Source of the DNA: Ciona intestinalis
Taxonomy: Eukaryota > Chordata > Ascidiacea > Phlebobranchia > Cionidae
NCBI RefSeq assembly: GCF_000224145.3
Contig: NC_020166.2
Coordinates: 7,284,512-7,348,511, forward strand
Reading direction: 5' to 3'
Length of the DNA: 64,000 nt
The notes below the pieces were generated by a model. That model worked only from the letters and a program-made list of their open reading frames with translations, made no database searches and was not told the DNA's origin. This document shows, one piece after another, positions 1 to 11,592 of this stretch. The position numbers and the translations under genes were made by a program. Position 1 is the stretch's first letter. Every line of letters begins with the position of its first letter.

Positions 1-1430
1 CGTGATTTTTCATTTTTTTAGGTATTTTTTCAATTTTTCTCATGTATACGGATACACGTGATTTTTCATTTTTTTCATGTATTTTTTCAACTTTTCTCAT
101 GTATACGGATACACGTGATTTTTCGTTTTTTAGGTATTTTTTCAATTTTTCTCATGTATACGGGGTACACGTGATTTTTCATTTTTTTATGTATTTTTTT
201 TAACTTTTCTCATGTATATGGATACACGTGATTTTCCATTTTTTTAGCTATTTTTTTTAATTTTTTTCACGTATATAGATACACGTGATTTTTCATTTTT
301 TTAGGTGTTTTTTCAATTTTTCTCATGTATACGGATACACGTGATTTTCCATTTTTTTATGTATTTTTTTTAACTTTTCTCATGTATACGGATACACGTG
401 ATTTTTCATTTTTTTATGTATATTTTTTCAATTTTTCTCATGTATACGGATACACATGATTTTCCATTTTTTTTTATGTATTTTTTTTAACTTTTCTCAT
501 GTATACGGATACATGTAATTTTTCGTTTTTTTAGGTGTTTTTTCAATTTTTTTCATGTATACGGATACACGTGATTTTTCATTTTTTTATGTATTTTTTC
601 AGTTTTTCTCATGTATACGGATACACGTGATTTTTCATTTTTTTCATGTATTTTTTCAATTTTTCTCATGTATACGGATACACGTGATTTTTCATTTTTT
701 ATGTATTTTTTCAACTTTTCTCATGTATACGGATACACGTGATTTTTCATTTTTTTATGTATTTTTTTTAACTTTTCTCATGTATACGGATACACGTGAT
801 TTTCCATTTTTTTATGTATTTTTTTAATTTTTCTCATGTATACGGATACACGTGATTTTTCATTTTTTTATGTATTTTTTCAATTTTTCTCATGTATACG
901 GATACACGTGATTTTCCATTTTTTTATGTATTTTTTTTAACTTTTCTCATGTATACGGATACACGTGATTTTTCATTTTTTTATGTATTTTTTTAATTTT
1001 TCTCATGTATACGGATACACGTGATTTTTCTTTTTTTTTTATGTATTTTTTAATTTTTCTCATGTATACGGATACACGTGATTTTTCATTTTTTTATGTA
1101 TTTTTTCAACTTTTCTCATGTATACGGATACACGTGAATTTTCTTATGTTTTTTTAACTTTTCTTATGTACACGTGATTTTTCATTTTTTTTAACTTTTC
1201 TTATGTATACGGATACACGTCGTTTTTCTTTTTTTTTTTCATGTATTTTTTCAACTCTTCTCATGTATACGGATACACGTGACTTTTCATTTTTTTATGT
1301 ATTTTTTTTAACTTTTCTCATGTATACGGGTACACGTGATTTTCCATTTTTTTGATGTATCTTTTCAATTTTATACGTCGTGTACACGTGATTTTTAATT
1401 TTTGTCGTGTACACGTGATTTTTCTTTTTT
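1..1430. repeat. AT-rich minisatellite, about 24 units of roughly 58 bp
   Basis: The unit contains GTATACGGATACACGTG followed by T-rich blocks and repeats head to tail from the first base to about 1430. Units vary in T-run length, and the array decays after about 1130 into shorter and mutated units. Each unit carries a CACGTG palindrome and a GTATAC palindrome. The array lies just upstream of an exon starting at 1548, so it probably sits in an intron and continues beyond the left edge of the window. The short ORF across 555-827 is periodic translation of the repeat and not a gene. Confidence 0.95.
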
Positions 1431-1547
1431 TTTAGACAAAAATAAAAAATGCACGAAAAAAATGAAAAATCCTGTGTATTTGTATTTAAAGGACAAATTA
1501 AAAATTACTTAAAAAAATAAAAAAATAATGACACTCCTAATGCACAG

Positions 1548-4188
1548 AGCGAAGATACAACTGAAAATTATGATGATTTTGAAGAAATTGATATTTCCGA
1601 ACTTCATTTTGACGAAGAAAAATATGACCACAAGTGGGCATACAAGAGAAGCCCAGTGGTGCCAGATATTTCTCCAAATTTTGAAACAAGGGAAACACTG
1701 GTGATTAAGTTTGTTTAAATATTTTTGCTTGCTAAATCTAAATTAAAATTATTTTTTTTTTCTAATTTAGAGATAAGTGTTTAGGACTTGCTACCATTGT
1801 GAGCGAATGTGTTCTTGCGAAGACACTTAGCAGAAATTGCTCCAACCCAGTGGTCACTAATGAGTTGTATATCAGCAATAGACTATTATCAGTAATATTA
1901 TTTCGCAAAATTGGATAAATATTATCATTCATACTTTAAAAAGGTCTTCCCCAAAAAGAATCAGCCACGAGTTTAGTATGTGGCACTTGTAACCAGACAC
2001 AAGGTGTGTGAAACAAAACACCCATGTTATAATGACTGCCTACTACATCATGAGAGTTTGGAGCAAATTACATCATAATATTTTACAGAAGTCACCACAA
2101 AGTGATCATGGATTTGGGAGAAACTCATCGTTGTTAACAAGAACTCCATTACCTCCAATACCAACAGCTAATTCGGGTGCGTTTTTTTTATTTATTTTTA
2201 TCCTCAATGGTTGAGGTCCTTGTCAAGGGCTTGAGATTTAGGCCAGATTTGGCCTATTACCCCAATACCTGGAAAGCTCGTTTAAGTCCTTTGTGCGATT
2301 CATACGAAACATGTGCTTGTGTTGTGAGATTGTGTAAATAAACCAAACTAGAATCTTTACATTTTCTATTTGGATTTAAATTCAGTTCAAGTTTTGGCGA
2401 AATATGAGCAACATCAAGGTATCCAGGGCATGACTGGCTTCATTTTAATTAAAATTATTTTTAGTGGAATTTATGTTACTAAACTCTGTACAATTATTTT
2501 TAAAATTGTTAGTCAAACTTATATATGGTCTTTAGGCTTTTAAAATCAGGTTCAGATTTTGTTTTAATTTGTAAGTATCCATATGAGTAAATGACATCTA
2601 TTTTGCCCCCGGTTAGTATAAATCAAACTTTGTGGTGCTATATGTGGTCGAATTCCATGAAATCTGGGCTTTGGCCTAGGTTGGCTTCACCTTAGACTTT
2701 TGAAGCCAAATAAAGATTTAGGTTTGCTATTTAAATCTATCTGGAAAAAAATTTAAAATAAGTGAATTACTATACCCGAAAAGTTGGAATACATGAAACA
2801 TTTTTTTTTATTTCAGAAGGTGCAGCGAGATATGAGAATAGTGAATATGATGTCATAAACCAAATTTCCAGTAGATCTGGAAACTCAATCACGTCGTCGA
2901 GCAAAATGGTGATTTAATTTCATTTGTATAAAATTTGTCTTTTATTTGACTGTGTTTTAAAGAAAACTGAAAGTTGGTGAGAAAATATAAATGTTTTCCA
3001 TTTTGTATTTTCCAAATGTTTTATGTAAGTTTTTTGGTTTTTATTTTTTATATTTGCAACTCTTAAGTATAATATATATTTCTGTTTTTTATTTCTGAAA
3101 TTTCACAATGAATATTTTCTGGTTCATAGAAACTTGCAAGCGAGTGGGGGATCCATAATTCGGAGACGACAGAACTTCTTCTTAGAAGAAGAAGACGATT
3201 AAAAGGGAAGCGAGTCAACATCCAGGGAGCAGAAGATAAACTCAAAAAATTTCAAACGATCAAAAATAAAATTCCTCTCCAAACGTTTCCGCAAAAGAAA
3301 CCTGCAGCAAATAAAATTGATTATTTTAAAGGTGAAAACTAAAACAATTGGTACAAAGTTTACTTGGAAACCTGTGCAAGTTCTAGCTCTAGACTGCACC
3401 CTAGGTCAATTGATTATCAATTTCAATAAAACGACATTTTATGTTTTTTTTCAGCACAAGAAAGTGGATGCAATCGGAAACCAAACAAAACTTCGAACAT
3501 GGATGAACAAAGAAATCATTACACCTACCAGTGAGATCTTATAGTAATTTCTGTTATTACAATCACTATACTTTTTCCGAGCCCAATCTTTTTAAAGGGA
3601 AATATTTTCTTTGTGGAACTGTAGTGCATTTGTGGGTCAGTTTTTGCATAAGGCAAAACTGAGAGTTCTATTCTATACTGTATTTGTGAGTTCCTTTAGT
3701 GTGACATGCCCTGGTACCTGAAATTTGGAACAGAGTTGTTCCGTTACCCCAACACCTTGTGCTACAACTCAATTGTTGTCTACCAAGTCTCTTCCACAAG
3801 GACATATACACCTTGTCTATACATGTATAATTTTTATAAAATAAATATTGTTTTTTTTTGTAATAGCCCACTTTATCTAAATGTATTATAATAGAAAAAA
3901 ATCATGTTTTTTTCATATTTTGTCCATAATCTCTCCATGTTATTTGTGGTTGGTCCATGTAATTTCTCATACATTTTTGTCCATGTTTAAAACATAATTT
4001 TTCTTTTTCAAAATTTTAAAAATCTTTTCCTCCGCAGATGGTTGCACTCGGAAGCAAACTTCCCAACTTCCCCCAAGCCTCCTCTTGATCCAAAATCATC
4101 ATCCAGGACTCGGATTCTTCTTCCAAACATCCCAAATCCTCCCGGATCAAAACAAGATCCTCTCGAGGTAAAGATAAATTTAAAATAA
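1548..4188 (+). CDS. 3' part of an unidentified gene, possibly LRR/IQ ciliary protein-like (partial)
   Basis: Six exons share one open frame through matching splice phases: 1548-1700, 2089-2176, 2817-2908, 3130-3331, 3455-3530 and 4038-4188 (stop 4186-4188). Together they encode about 253 residues of a C-terminus. The segment is acidic near 1560-1640 (DDFEEIDISELHFDEE), then low-complexity and Ser/Pro-rich. Exon 3130-3331 encodes a basic stretch with EWGIHNSETTELLLRRRRRL followed by a Lys-rich helix. The W-G-(F/I)-x-x-x-x-T-x-x-L pattern recalls C-terminal tails of LRRIQ1-type ciliary leucine-rich/IQ proteins, but this is a weak resemblance and I do not claim the family. The start lies left of the window. 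A good donor (GAG|GTAAAG) sits just before the stop, so a further 3' exon is possible. The intron 1701-2088 holds SINE remnants. Confidence 0.5.
1765..2040 (+). mobile_element. Degraded tRNA-derived SINE fragments
   Basis: The stretches 1775-1870 (GCTACCATTGTG..., CCCAGTGGTCACTAATG) and 1985-2035 (ACAAGGTGTG, CCCATGTTATAATGACTG) match the middle and 3' parts of the SINE seen whole at 61021. The copy is diverged and lies in an intron of the upstream gene. The short ORF over 2008-2214 is partly this element and partly the real exon 2089-2176. Confidence 0.7.
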
Positions 4189-6036
4189 AAAAAAAAACAG
4201 AAAAAAAATGACAAAAAGGTTTATTTTAATGTGTTTGTTACTGTTCTTGTACTTTTAGATTGTTTTATTATAATTTTTTTAATTTTTAATCTTGAAATTT
4301 AAAAATAATATTAAAATGATTATAAACATTGTAAGATAATAATACATTGACGTACAATTAAAGGCGACTTTTTTAATGTATAACATACAAACTCACAAAT
4401 TAGGAATCTCGGCAAAAATAAACTTGAAGCTTTATGAACTACTAGAAGTGCCTTTATGTTTTGTTAACTGTTATTTTTTGTATATAAAATATAATATTGT
4501 ATATAAAAATAACAAGTGGTGAAATAAAATGACAACCAACACATATTTTAAGATTTTATCGGTGAGCAGTCTTTCAAGTTCTCGTCGGCACCGAAGTAAT
4601 CATTTGTTGCACGATATAGTAAAAAGGCATGCAGGTTCTAATTATTAACTTTTCTTCGGATACCACAATGTACAAAACATTTTTTTACTAATTAATAATT
4701 TATCTATTACATAAAAATTTTGCAACTTTTTAAACTCCTACTGTTGTGTTAACCTGCAAACATTATTTTAGCTGGAAGTTGATGGACATTTAAAGTTGTG
4801 TCATTTATAACAACATTGTGATAAAACTGGCGGAGCAACACTACATGAAATGATAGCCGTCATTAAAAAAGTTTGTAAACTGGAAGTGATCGGGTGTGAA
4901 TTAAAGCGAGAACAAATATAGAAAAACTGTACACAAACAGTGGATACGAAAATGTATTTTTATTTGTTTTGTCTTTTAAATCTGTTAAATATTTGAATTT
5001 CTTGTTTGCATTAAAGTATATATCTGTGTTTCATTTTTAAGAATATTGTGTTATTTTATTTGCAAATACATTAAACTTACAAGAATGTATTTATGGAATC
5101 TTGCTTATTGATTGATTTATTAGATCAACATAATCAGTTTGTTATAAGGTTGTTTAACAGACAGTAATTACATGGAACATCAAAAATGAAACTTACCTAA
5201 AAGCTCTGCTACAAACAAGATAGGTTAGTTAGTAAAAAACATAGGTTGACATATTTAAAACCTGTATGTTTCGAAGACAAAACTTTAGAGACATAGAAAT
5301 GTCTCATTTATGCCTTGTTTGTGGCTTAATTCTCGTCGAATATCAGTTTTGTACATTGGGTAAGCTAACATTCTTTTCATATCAGATTATGTTTTGTCCT
5401 CCATGATATGTTCATGGTTTTGCCCAATTTTTGTAGCCATGTGGGAACAGAAATGTTTGTGTTTACATATTAAAGTAACCTTACATTTCTCCTAAGTTAA
5501 AACACACAAGTCTGAATTTCTTTCTTTAACTTCTGGCACAGATTCAACATTTTACAGAAAATCCAATCTTTTTTATTAAATAATGTCCGTCAAAATTTCA
5601 ACAATAAAAGAAAATGAAATAATTTACTTTGTTATGCTAAATCTCTCTATAAGATTAATTTAAGTGAAATTTACCAAATCAGGAGGTAATTGAATCTATA
5701 AATTCAATTTTAAATTTTCTGCACAAACCAAAATTTTTAACACACACGTTTGTGCATAGAGACATACCTTGTTACATATGTTGAAAAAAATAGTAAATAC
5801 AACATGAAGAATTAGAAACGAATGATAAAACAAATGAAATTAATGCTACAGTGCAACGGTCAATTCAGTTTGACATAAAATAACTGAGATACATTGAGAT
5901 AATAAACTAAAATCAGTAGCAAAAGTCCTGTCTTGCTATTCAATAACAAAATACTTCTTGCAAGTTTGAACGGTCAAAATGCTTTGGGATACAATGTTAA
6001 TATAATTAAGACACTTAGGTGGAAAAAATTAACTTT
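4189..6036. other. AT-rich intergenic region, no gene seen
   Basis: This lies between the convergent 3' ends of the LRR/IQ-like gene (+) and TMEM128 (-) and presumably holds both 3' UTRs. ORFs here are short and not supported by splice signals or recognisable protein. No SINE or fold-back copy was recognised. Confidence 0.6.
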
Positions 6037-8582
6037 TCAGTCTCTTTTGTGCTGAATTTTCGTGTAAAATCGAGGTTCTTCTTTCTTAGGTGTGCTTGGT
6101 AAGATTGATAGAAGCATGAAGAAACCCATCGTAAGAATGAAAACGATAACTGGAGTCTTTATCCCATAAACCGACCACAGAGTAAAATTCCAACTAAAAA
6201 CAAGATATATTTAAGCTGGTAAAAAACAACTAAACTTTTTTTTACAGCTTGTAGTACACACTTTTATTACAACATACTCAAAATACTCATTTTAAATGCC
6301 AGTTTAAAGCTAGCCATGGGATCTGTAACTTGATGATTATTGTTACAGAAGTAAGAAAAGAAAAATATTCAAACTCAGGTAGTATTTTTATGATGACCCA
6401 CCGAAATTTGAAAAATTTGTTTGTACAGTGGGTAAAATAGAAGTTGAGCAATGGTTTGTTTTTGACTTATATTTATTGAACCAAATACTCTTTACTTTGT
6501 CCACGCTAACCTATAAGCACCTAACATAGTTATGATGCACGCATGACCTGGAATCAATTATTATACCGTTACCCTATGTGAATAATCTGGTGTGATAGGG
6601 ATACACATAGTAACAACTTAATTGGTAATATCCCACCAAATCCGGCACCGTGGCGTAGTGGTTAGCACGCCTGCCTGTAACCCAGAGGTAATGGATTCAA
6701 GGCTCGACGTTGCTACCATTGTGGGCGTATGTGTACTTGGGCAAGACACTTAACGACAATTGCNNNNNNNNNNNNNNNNNNNNNNNNNNNNNNNNNNNNN
6801 NNNNNNNNNNNNNTTGCTCCAGCCCAGTTGTCACTAATGGGTTGTCCAAACATCAGCCATACATAAAAAAAATAAAAATATTCAAAAAAATAATCACCCA
6901 CAAGGCCACAAAGTAACATACATGGTAACTTGTAAGCTGGCACGAGGTGTTAAACCCGTGTTATACCGACAGTCATTTTACGGTCACGGGAGGATAAAGT
7001 AAGTTACATTCATTCATTCATTCATTCAAATAAAAGTAAAAACTTGAGCATGTGGCCAAAGGGAACACTGTTTTACAAGAAGATATACACCTATGCACTT
7101 ACCAGATTGCAGAAGCCACAGCAGTACCAGTTGCAATAGGAACGCCAAGAGGATATAACTTCTCCCATCCATCACAGTCCATACCTCTAACAATGCCACC
7201 CCAAAATACACAGTGAATACAAACAGTCAAGGCCATCGCACCAAATGCAATGGCAAGACAGAAGAAAATCCTGAAACGAGTTAGGTGTTATAAAATATTC
7301 ACATGGGTGTTAGATATAGATGTTAAAAATGCAGGTTTATAACAGGCTTAAATGTTAAAGAGACACTGGTGGCGTGTTTTACGTTTTTTTTAAAGACTAC
7401 ATTAAAAGATCCACACAAACAGTTGAAAAGATCCGGATCGCGATGCGCTATTTGAACATCACTGGTCTACTTCATACATATCCAAAAATAGTGTAGAATG
7501 TATATATATATATGTATTAAAACTTTTTTTTTCGATGTTTGAAGCTTGGGTACATGGGTCGTGAGATGTTCATAAAACTCTGATTTGGGTCAGGCTAAAA
7601 AAACTTTGAGAACCACTAGAGTAAAGTACCAGTACCAGTTAACATGAATGTATGATTGGAGATTAAAAATATGCAACCATATTATTAACATGATAAAGTA
7701 AGACTCATCCAAAACATATGTATATATATATACCTCATAACCTTTTACAGTTATTTTTTAGGTTCCAAAAACATAGTTATATGGAAACAAATTACTTAAA
7801 ACACAACATATAGTAGGGTGGGGAAAGATGAGACCATTTTAGTACATAATATCTAAACAGTAAAAATCCGATCCCTTTTTAAACAGTTACCAATGGTCTA
7901 TGGGAGTCTTTAGAATAGGGTTTTATAATTCTTAAAATGCTCTTTGTTTCCTACTAAATGGGACGAGAAAATAGAATAAAAAGATGTGTCCCATCTTCCC
8001 CACCTTACTATACCTTTGTAATTTGTCATGTTTTTAGATTAAAAGATATTGTCTAGTAGTGACAATACAAAAAAATAAACAATTTGTATTCATGTGAATA
8101 ACCAGTTTAACACAAAGTGGTGACATTCTTGTAAGCTTGTGAAAAATACCTCCAAATAAAACTTTTTCAAAGATTTTCTGACATTATTTACTAAGTTTAG
8201 AATCATTTTTTGGACAGATTTTAAAGACACTTTTTCTTATGAAATTTAAAATAAAAACACATCTAAATAGAACTTTTTAGTTTTTTCTGACATCATGAAG
8301 GCCTATTAAGTTTAAAATCGTTTTTTTTTGACAAATTTAATAGAAATATTTATTGCTAAAAAGCTGTAAAGACATTTTTCTGATTTCTACAAAACTCATA
8401 ACTCCACATAAAATGGATACCACTCACCCTGATATATCTGTATTATAGATAACAACTGAAATTACATCACTGTAGTACAGAGTTATCACAGAGAGAATGA
8501 TCCATAAAATATTGTCCCATTTTCTTACAGGTTTTGGTTTCGTCGCAGACATTGTAGTGGTCGGATTATCTAACCGATCCAT
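6037..8582 (-). CDS. TMEM128: TMEM128, four-pass membrane protein
   Basis: Three exons: 8428-8582 (ATG 8582-8580), 7103-7270 and 6037-6193 (stop 6039-6037). Phases agree and give 159 residues, against about 165 in human TMEM128. The order is a short polar N-terminus, a TM helix near WIILSVITLYYSDVIS, a second near FFCLAIAFGAMALTVCIHCV, then the CDGWEKLYPLGVPIAT loop (human equivalent EYDVKYPALIPITT), and two C-terminal helices beginning AIWNFTLWSVYGI (human FNIALWHVW). This order and the NFTLW motif identify the family. The role of TMEM128 is poorly known; it is described as a membrane protein of the ER/secretory pathway. Intron 2 carries a SINE with a 50-N gap. An AG acceptor lies 18 bases upstream of the ATG, so the mRNA may be trans-spliced or have an upstream UTR exon. 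Confidence 0.9.
6641..7024 (+). mobile_element. tRNA-derived SINE with (CATT)n tail, interrupted by an assembly gap
   Basis: The head, about 6645-6705, is tRNA-like: a TGGCGTAGTGGTTAGC box A and a GGATTCAAGGC box B. The body follows (AACGACAATTGC, CACTAATGGGTTGTCC, CATCAGCCATACAT), then a 3' part (TAACATACATGGTAACT, GGATAAAGTAAGTTACATT) and CATTCATTCATTCATTC. The run of N at 6764-6813 falls inside the body. The copy is in intron 2 of TMEM128. A composite SINE, Cics-1, has been described in Ciona; membership is a guess. Confidence 0.85.
6764..6813. other. Assembly gap (50 N)
   Basis: Exactly 50 N inside a SINE. Sequence resuming after the gap (TTGCTCCAGCCCAG) directly continues the element, and TTGC occurs on both sides, so little or no sequence may be missing. 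Confidence 0.98.
7811..8012. mobile_element. Fold-back MITE-like element, copy 1
   Basis: About 200 bp. The left end TAGGGTGGGGAAAGATGAGA is answered by an inverted right end ending CCCATCTTCCCCACCTTACTA. The interior has AAACAGTTACCAATGGTCTATGGGAGTC and TTTCCTACTAAATGGGACGAG, shared with the other copies. No transposase is encoded. It lies in intron 1 of TMEM128. Confidence 0.85.
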
Positions 8583-8619
8583 GTTTGAAAGTTTTACACC
8601 TGTACATAAAACATGTATT

Positions 8620-8760
8620 AAGAATGAATGTAACTTAATTTATCCTCAGACCTCACGTGGCCGAAAAAACGTCAGTTGTTATAACACAAGGGTTCATACA
8701 TCTCGTGTCAGCTTACGAGTTCCCATGTATGTTACCTTGTGGGTGATTATTTTTTGGTGG
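8620..8760 (-). mobile_element. SINE 3' fragment, reverse orientation
   Basis: The complement reads CACCCACAAGGTAACATACATGG, then ACTCGTAAGCTGACACGAG, the GTTATAACAACTGACG segment, and GTGAGGATAAATTAAGTTAC. This is the 3' half of the SINE without the tRNA head. It sits just upstream of the TMEM128 start, and the ORF 8497-8802 arises from it and from TMEM128 antisense. Confidence 0.8.
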
Positions 8761-9056
8761 AATTTTTTAAACATATTGAAAAAGATTATATTTGTTATAT
8801 AAATTGAGAAATTTAAAGCATTTAATTACAACTTGATGTGCTGAAAAAAACTGATTCAGTTTTATTAAAAGCTATTTACTTTCCATATGTACACAACTTT
8901 AATTAGCCAATTAAGGAATCTTAAAACAAAAAAAAACTAGAAAGACTTAAAAGACTTGTGTCTATATTCTGCCTGGAAAAAGCTATATTTGTATTCCGAC
9001 TGTTATAGTTTTACATGCATTGTAACTAGTAATAAAAAATAAAACTGCTGAGCATA

Positions 9057-10258
9057 AAAATTTAAAAACAATTCTCAAACGTATATCTTAACGTGCCTGC
9101 GTGAAAAATGGGGGGTAAATATTTCGTGAAAACATATTTTTCTAGCAATTCTTGGCGTTTAAACAAAAATCTTCTTTATTATCCCTTAAACTGAAGTTTA
9201 AACTGACGTTCAAGGAATTTTAACATTTTAAAATAAATATAAAACTCTGCATTTCTTCAGCGAAAAAACAATTGACAATTTATTTGTTATGTTAGAACTA
9301 GGGAATCCCCCGAAAATAATGATCTCAAAAGAGAGCACGGCCCAACAGGTTGAAAAATAATATTAAACCAGTTGGTTATTAAAACTTAAATAAACCCCAC
9401 ACTATTATCATTTAATGAACACTACTAGATTTAAACTGATTGTTTTATTTGTTCTTTTAGATTGAAATCGTTATATTCTCTATTTCACCATGAGTTATTT
9501 ATATCCTCTCATTGACAATTTGTTTTCTAGATTACAAATGACGTAATTGTTGAAGTACTATGTTGTGATTGGTCACATGATCCACTGTTGCACCACAATA
9601 ACATGTTGTTCATTTTCTTGGTAATTAACCTATTCGAAACTTTTATTTAATTTACTTAAAGAAACACAAGCCTATGCAGTTCTTATCGCTCAAAGTTGAA
9701 CATGTGTTACCGACAAAATCAGGAACTTATTATAACAAAGGTCGCAGATTGTTTCATTATACCCTAACTTATCGAGTTTGGTCAGCGCCTATTCAATTCG
9801 CCGTGTAGGTTAAAGTTTTCTATTGGCTGTAACTGGTAATTTGAGTTATTATAGTTGGGTGGGGCAAAGAGATTAAAACCATTTTTTAATCTCTTATGGT
9901 TTTAATCTCTTTGGGTGGGGGATGATGGGACACCTTTTTATTTTCTCGTCACATGTCATAATTCATACCGTATATATTCAAGACTTCTATAGACCGTTGT
10001 TGATTGTTTACACACGATCAGGATATATAAATAATATGTACCACAGGTGTCCCATCTTACCCCATACTCACAGTACTATATTACGTTGTTTTGATTAACC
10101 CTGTGGCAAAACTTATGTTTGTTGTCTTCTACGTGTATTTATACTATATGGATTCTCTTGAACGTGTAGAAACTGTACAAAGATGTCTCTGGTTTTAAAC
10201 CAGATGTCAAAACTCCATACAAACAGTGTACCGATTTAACCGGAGAGCTTGTTATGGA
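9057..10258. repeat. Tandem duplication, copy 1 (about 1.2 kb)
   Basis: From AAAAACAATTCTCAAAC to GAGAGCTTGTTATGGA this stretch is nearly identical to 10437-11582, including non-coding text such as GGGAATCCCCCGAAAATAATG and CACATGATCCACTGTTGCAC. It differs by scattered substitutions, small indels, and a 50-bp palindromic insertion at 9865-9913. It is broken by an assembly gap at 10259. It contains a fold-back element near 9852-10066. Confidence 0.95.
9852..10066. mobile_element. Fold-back MITE-like element, copy 2
   Basis: It carries AGTTGGGTGGGG at the left and CCCATCTTACCCCATACTCA at the right, with the family's interior (TATAGACCGTTGTTGATTG, CACGATCAGGATAT). It includes the extra palindrome at 9865-9913 that the sister copy at 11228 lacks. 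Confidence 0.8.
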
Positions 10259-10308
10259 NNNNNNNNNNNNNNNNNNNNNNNNNNNNNNNNNNNNNNNNNN
10301 NNNNNNNN
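10259..10308. other. Assembly gap (50 N) at the duplication joint
   Basis: Exactly 50 N between the end of duplication copy 1 and a SINE 3' half. Its position between two near-identical 1.16-kb segments makes an assembly artefact plausible. Confidence 0.98.
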
Positions 10309-10436
10309 TAATCACCCACAAAGTAACATACATAGCAACTCGTAAGCTGGCGCGAGGTGCACACCCGTGTTATAACGACTGTCGTTTTCCGGCCACGCGA
10401 GGATAAAGTAAGTTACATTCATTCATTCATTCATTC
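10309..10436 (+). mobile_element. SINE 3' half with (CATT)n tail
   Basis: It begins after the gap with ATCACCCACAAAGTAACATA and runs through AACTCGTAAGCTGGCGCGAG and GGCCACGCGAGGATAAAGTA to CATTCATTCATTCATTC. The tRNA-like head is missing, presumably in the gap. Confidence 0.85.
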
Positions 10437-11592
10437 AAAATATAAAAACAATTCTCAAACTATATCTTAACGTGTGGTGAAAAATGGCGGGTATATATTT
10501 CGTGAAAACATATTTTTCTGCAATTCTTGGCGTTTAAACAAAAATCTTCTTTATTATCCCTTAAACTAAAGTTTAAACTGACGTTCAATGAATTTTAACA
10601 TTTTAAAATAAATATAAAACTCTGCATTTTTTCAGCGAAACAACAATTGACAATTTATTTGTTATGTTAAAACTAGGGAATCCCCCGAAAATAATGATCT
10701 CAAAAGAGAGCACGGCCCAACAGGTTGAAAAATAATATTAAACCAGTTGGTTATTAAAACTTAAATAAACCCCACACTATTATCATTTAATGAACACTAC
10801 TAGATTTGAACTGATTGTTTTATTTGTTCTTTTAAATTGAAATCGTTATATTCTCTATTTCACCATGAGTTATTTATATCCTCTCATTGACAATTTGTTT
10901 TCTAGATTACAAATGACGTAATTGTTGAAGTACTATGTTGTGATTGGTCACATGATCCACTGTTGCACCACAATAACATGTTGTTCATTTTCTTGGTAAT
11001 TAACCTATTCGAAACTTTTATTTAATTTACTTAAAGAAACACAAGCCTATGCAGTTCTTATCGCTCAAAGTTGAACATGTGTTACCGACAAATTCAGGAA
11101 CTTATTATAACAAAGGTCGCAGATTGTTTCATTATACCCTAACTTATCGAGTTTGGTCAGCGCCTATTCAATTCGCCGTGTAGGTTAAAGTTTTCTATTG
11201 GCTGTAACTGGTAATTTGAGTTATTATAGTTGGGTGGGGGATGATGGGACACCTTTTTATTTTCTCGTCACATATGTCATAATTCATACCGTATATATTC
11301 AAGACTTCCATAGACCGTTGTTGATTGTTTACACACGATCAGGATATATAAATAATATGTACCACAGGTGTCCCATCTTACCCCACACTCACAGTACTAT
11401 ATTACGTTGTTTTGATTAACCCTGTGGCAAAACTTATGTTTGTTGTCTTCTACGTGTATTTATACTATATGGATTCTCTTGAACGTGTAGAAACTGTACA
11501 AAGATGTCTCTGGTTTTTAAACCAGATGTTCAAAACTCCATACCAAACAGTGTTACCGATTTTAACCGGAGAGCTTGTTATGGACAGAGGTT
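10437..11592. repeat. Tandem duplication, copy 2
   Basis: This is the sister of 9057-10258, in direct orientation, starting immediately after a SINE tail. It continues past the shared GAGAGCTTGTTATGGA with unique sequence. The ORFs at 11198-11419 and 11412-11594 have no splice or homology support and also cover a fold-back element. Confidence 0.95.
11228..11392. mobile_element. Fold-back MITE-like element, copy 3
   Basis: Its ends are GTTGGGTGGGGGATGATGGG and CCCATCTTACCCCACACTCA, with a family interior. It is shorter than the typical 200 bp. Confidence 0.8.

Noticed and set aside
555-827. 90-residue ORF rich in Phe and Tyr
   Set aside because: It is a translation of the minisatellite; its period equals the DNA repeat.
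6641-6705. Possible tRNA gene
   Set aside because: Box A and box B are present, but the sequence continues into the SINE body, and no cloverleaf with a matching acceptor stem closes.
8497-8802. 101-residue plus-strand ORF
   Set aside because: It is antisense to TMEM128 exon 1 joined to a reverse SINE fragment.
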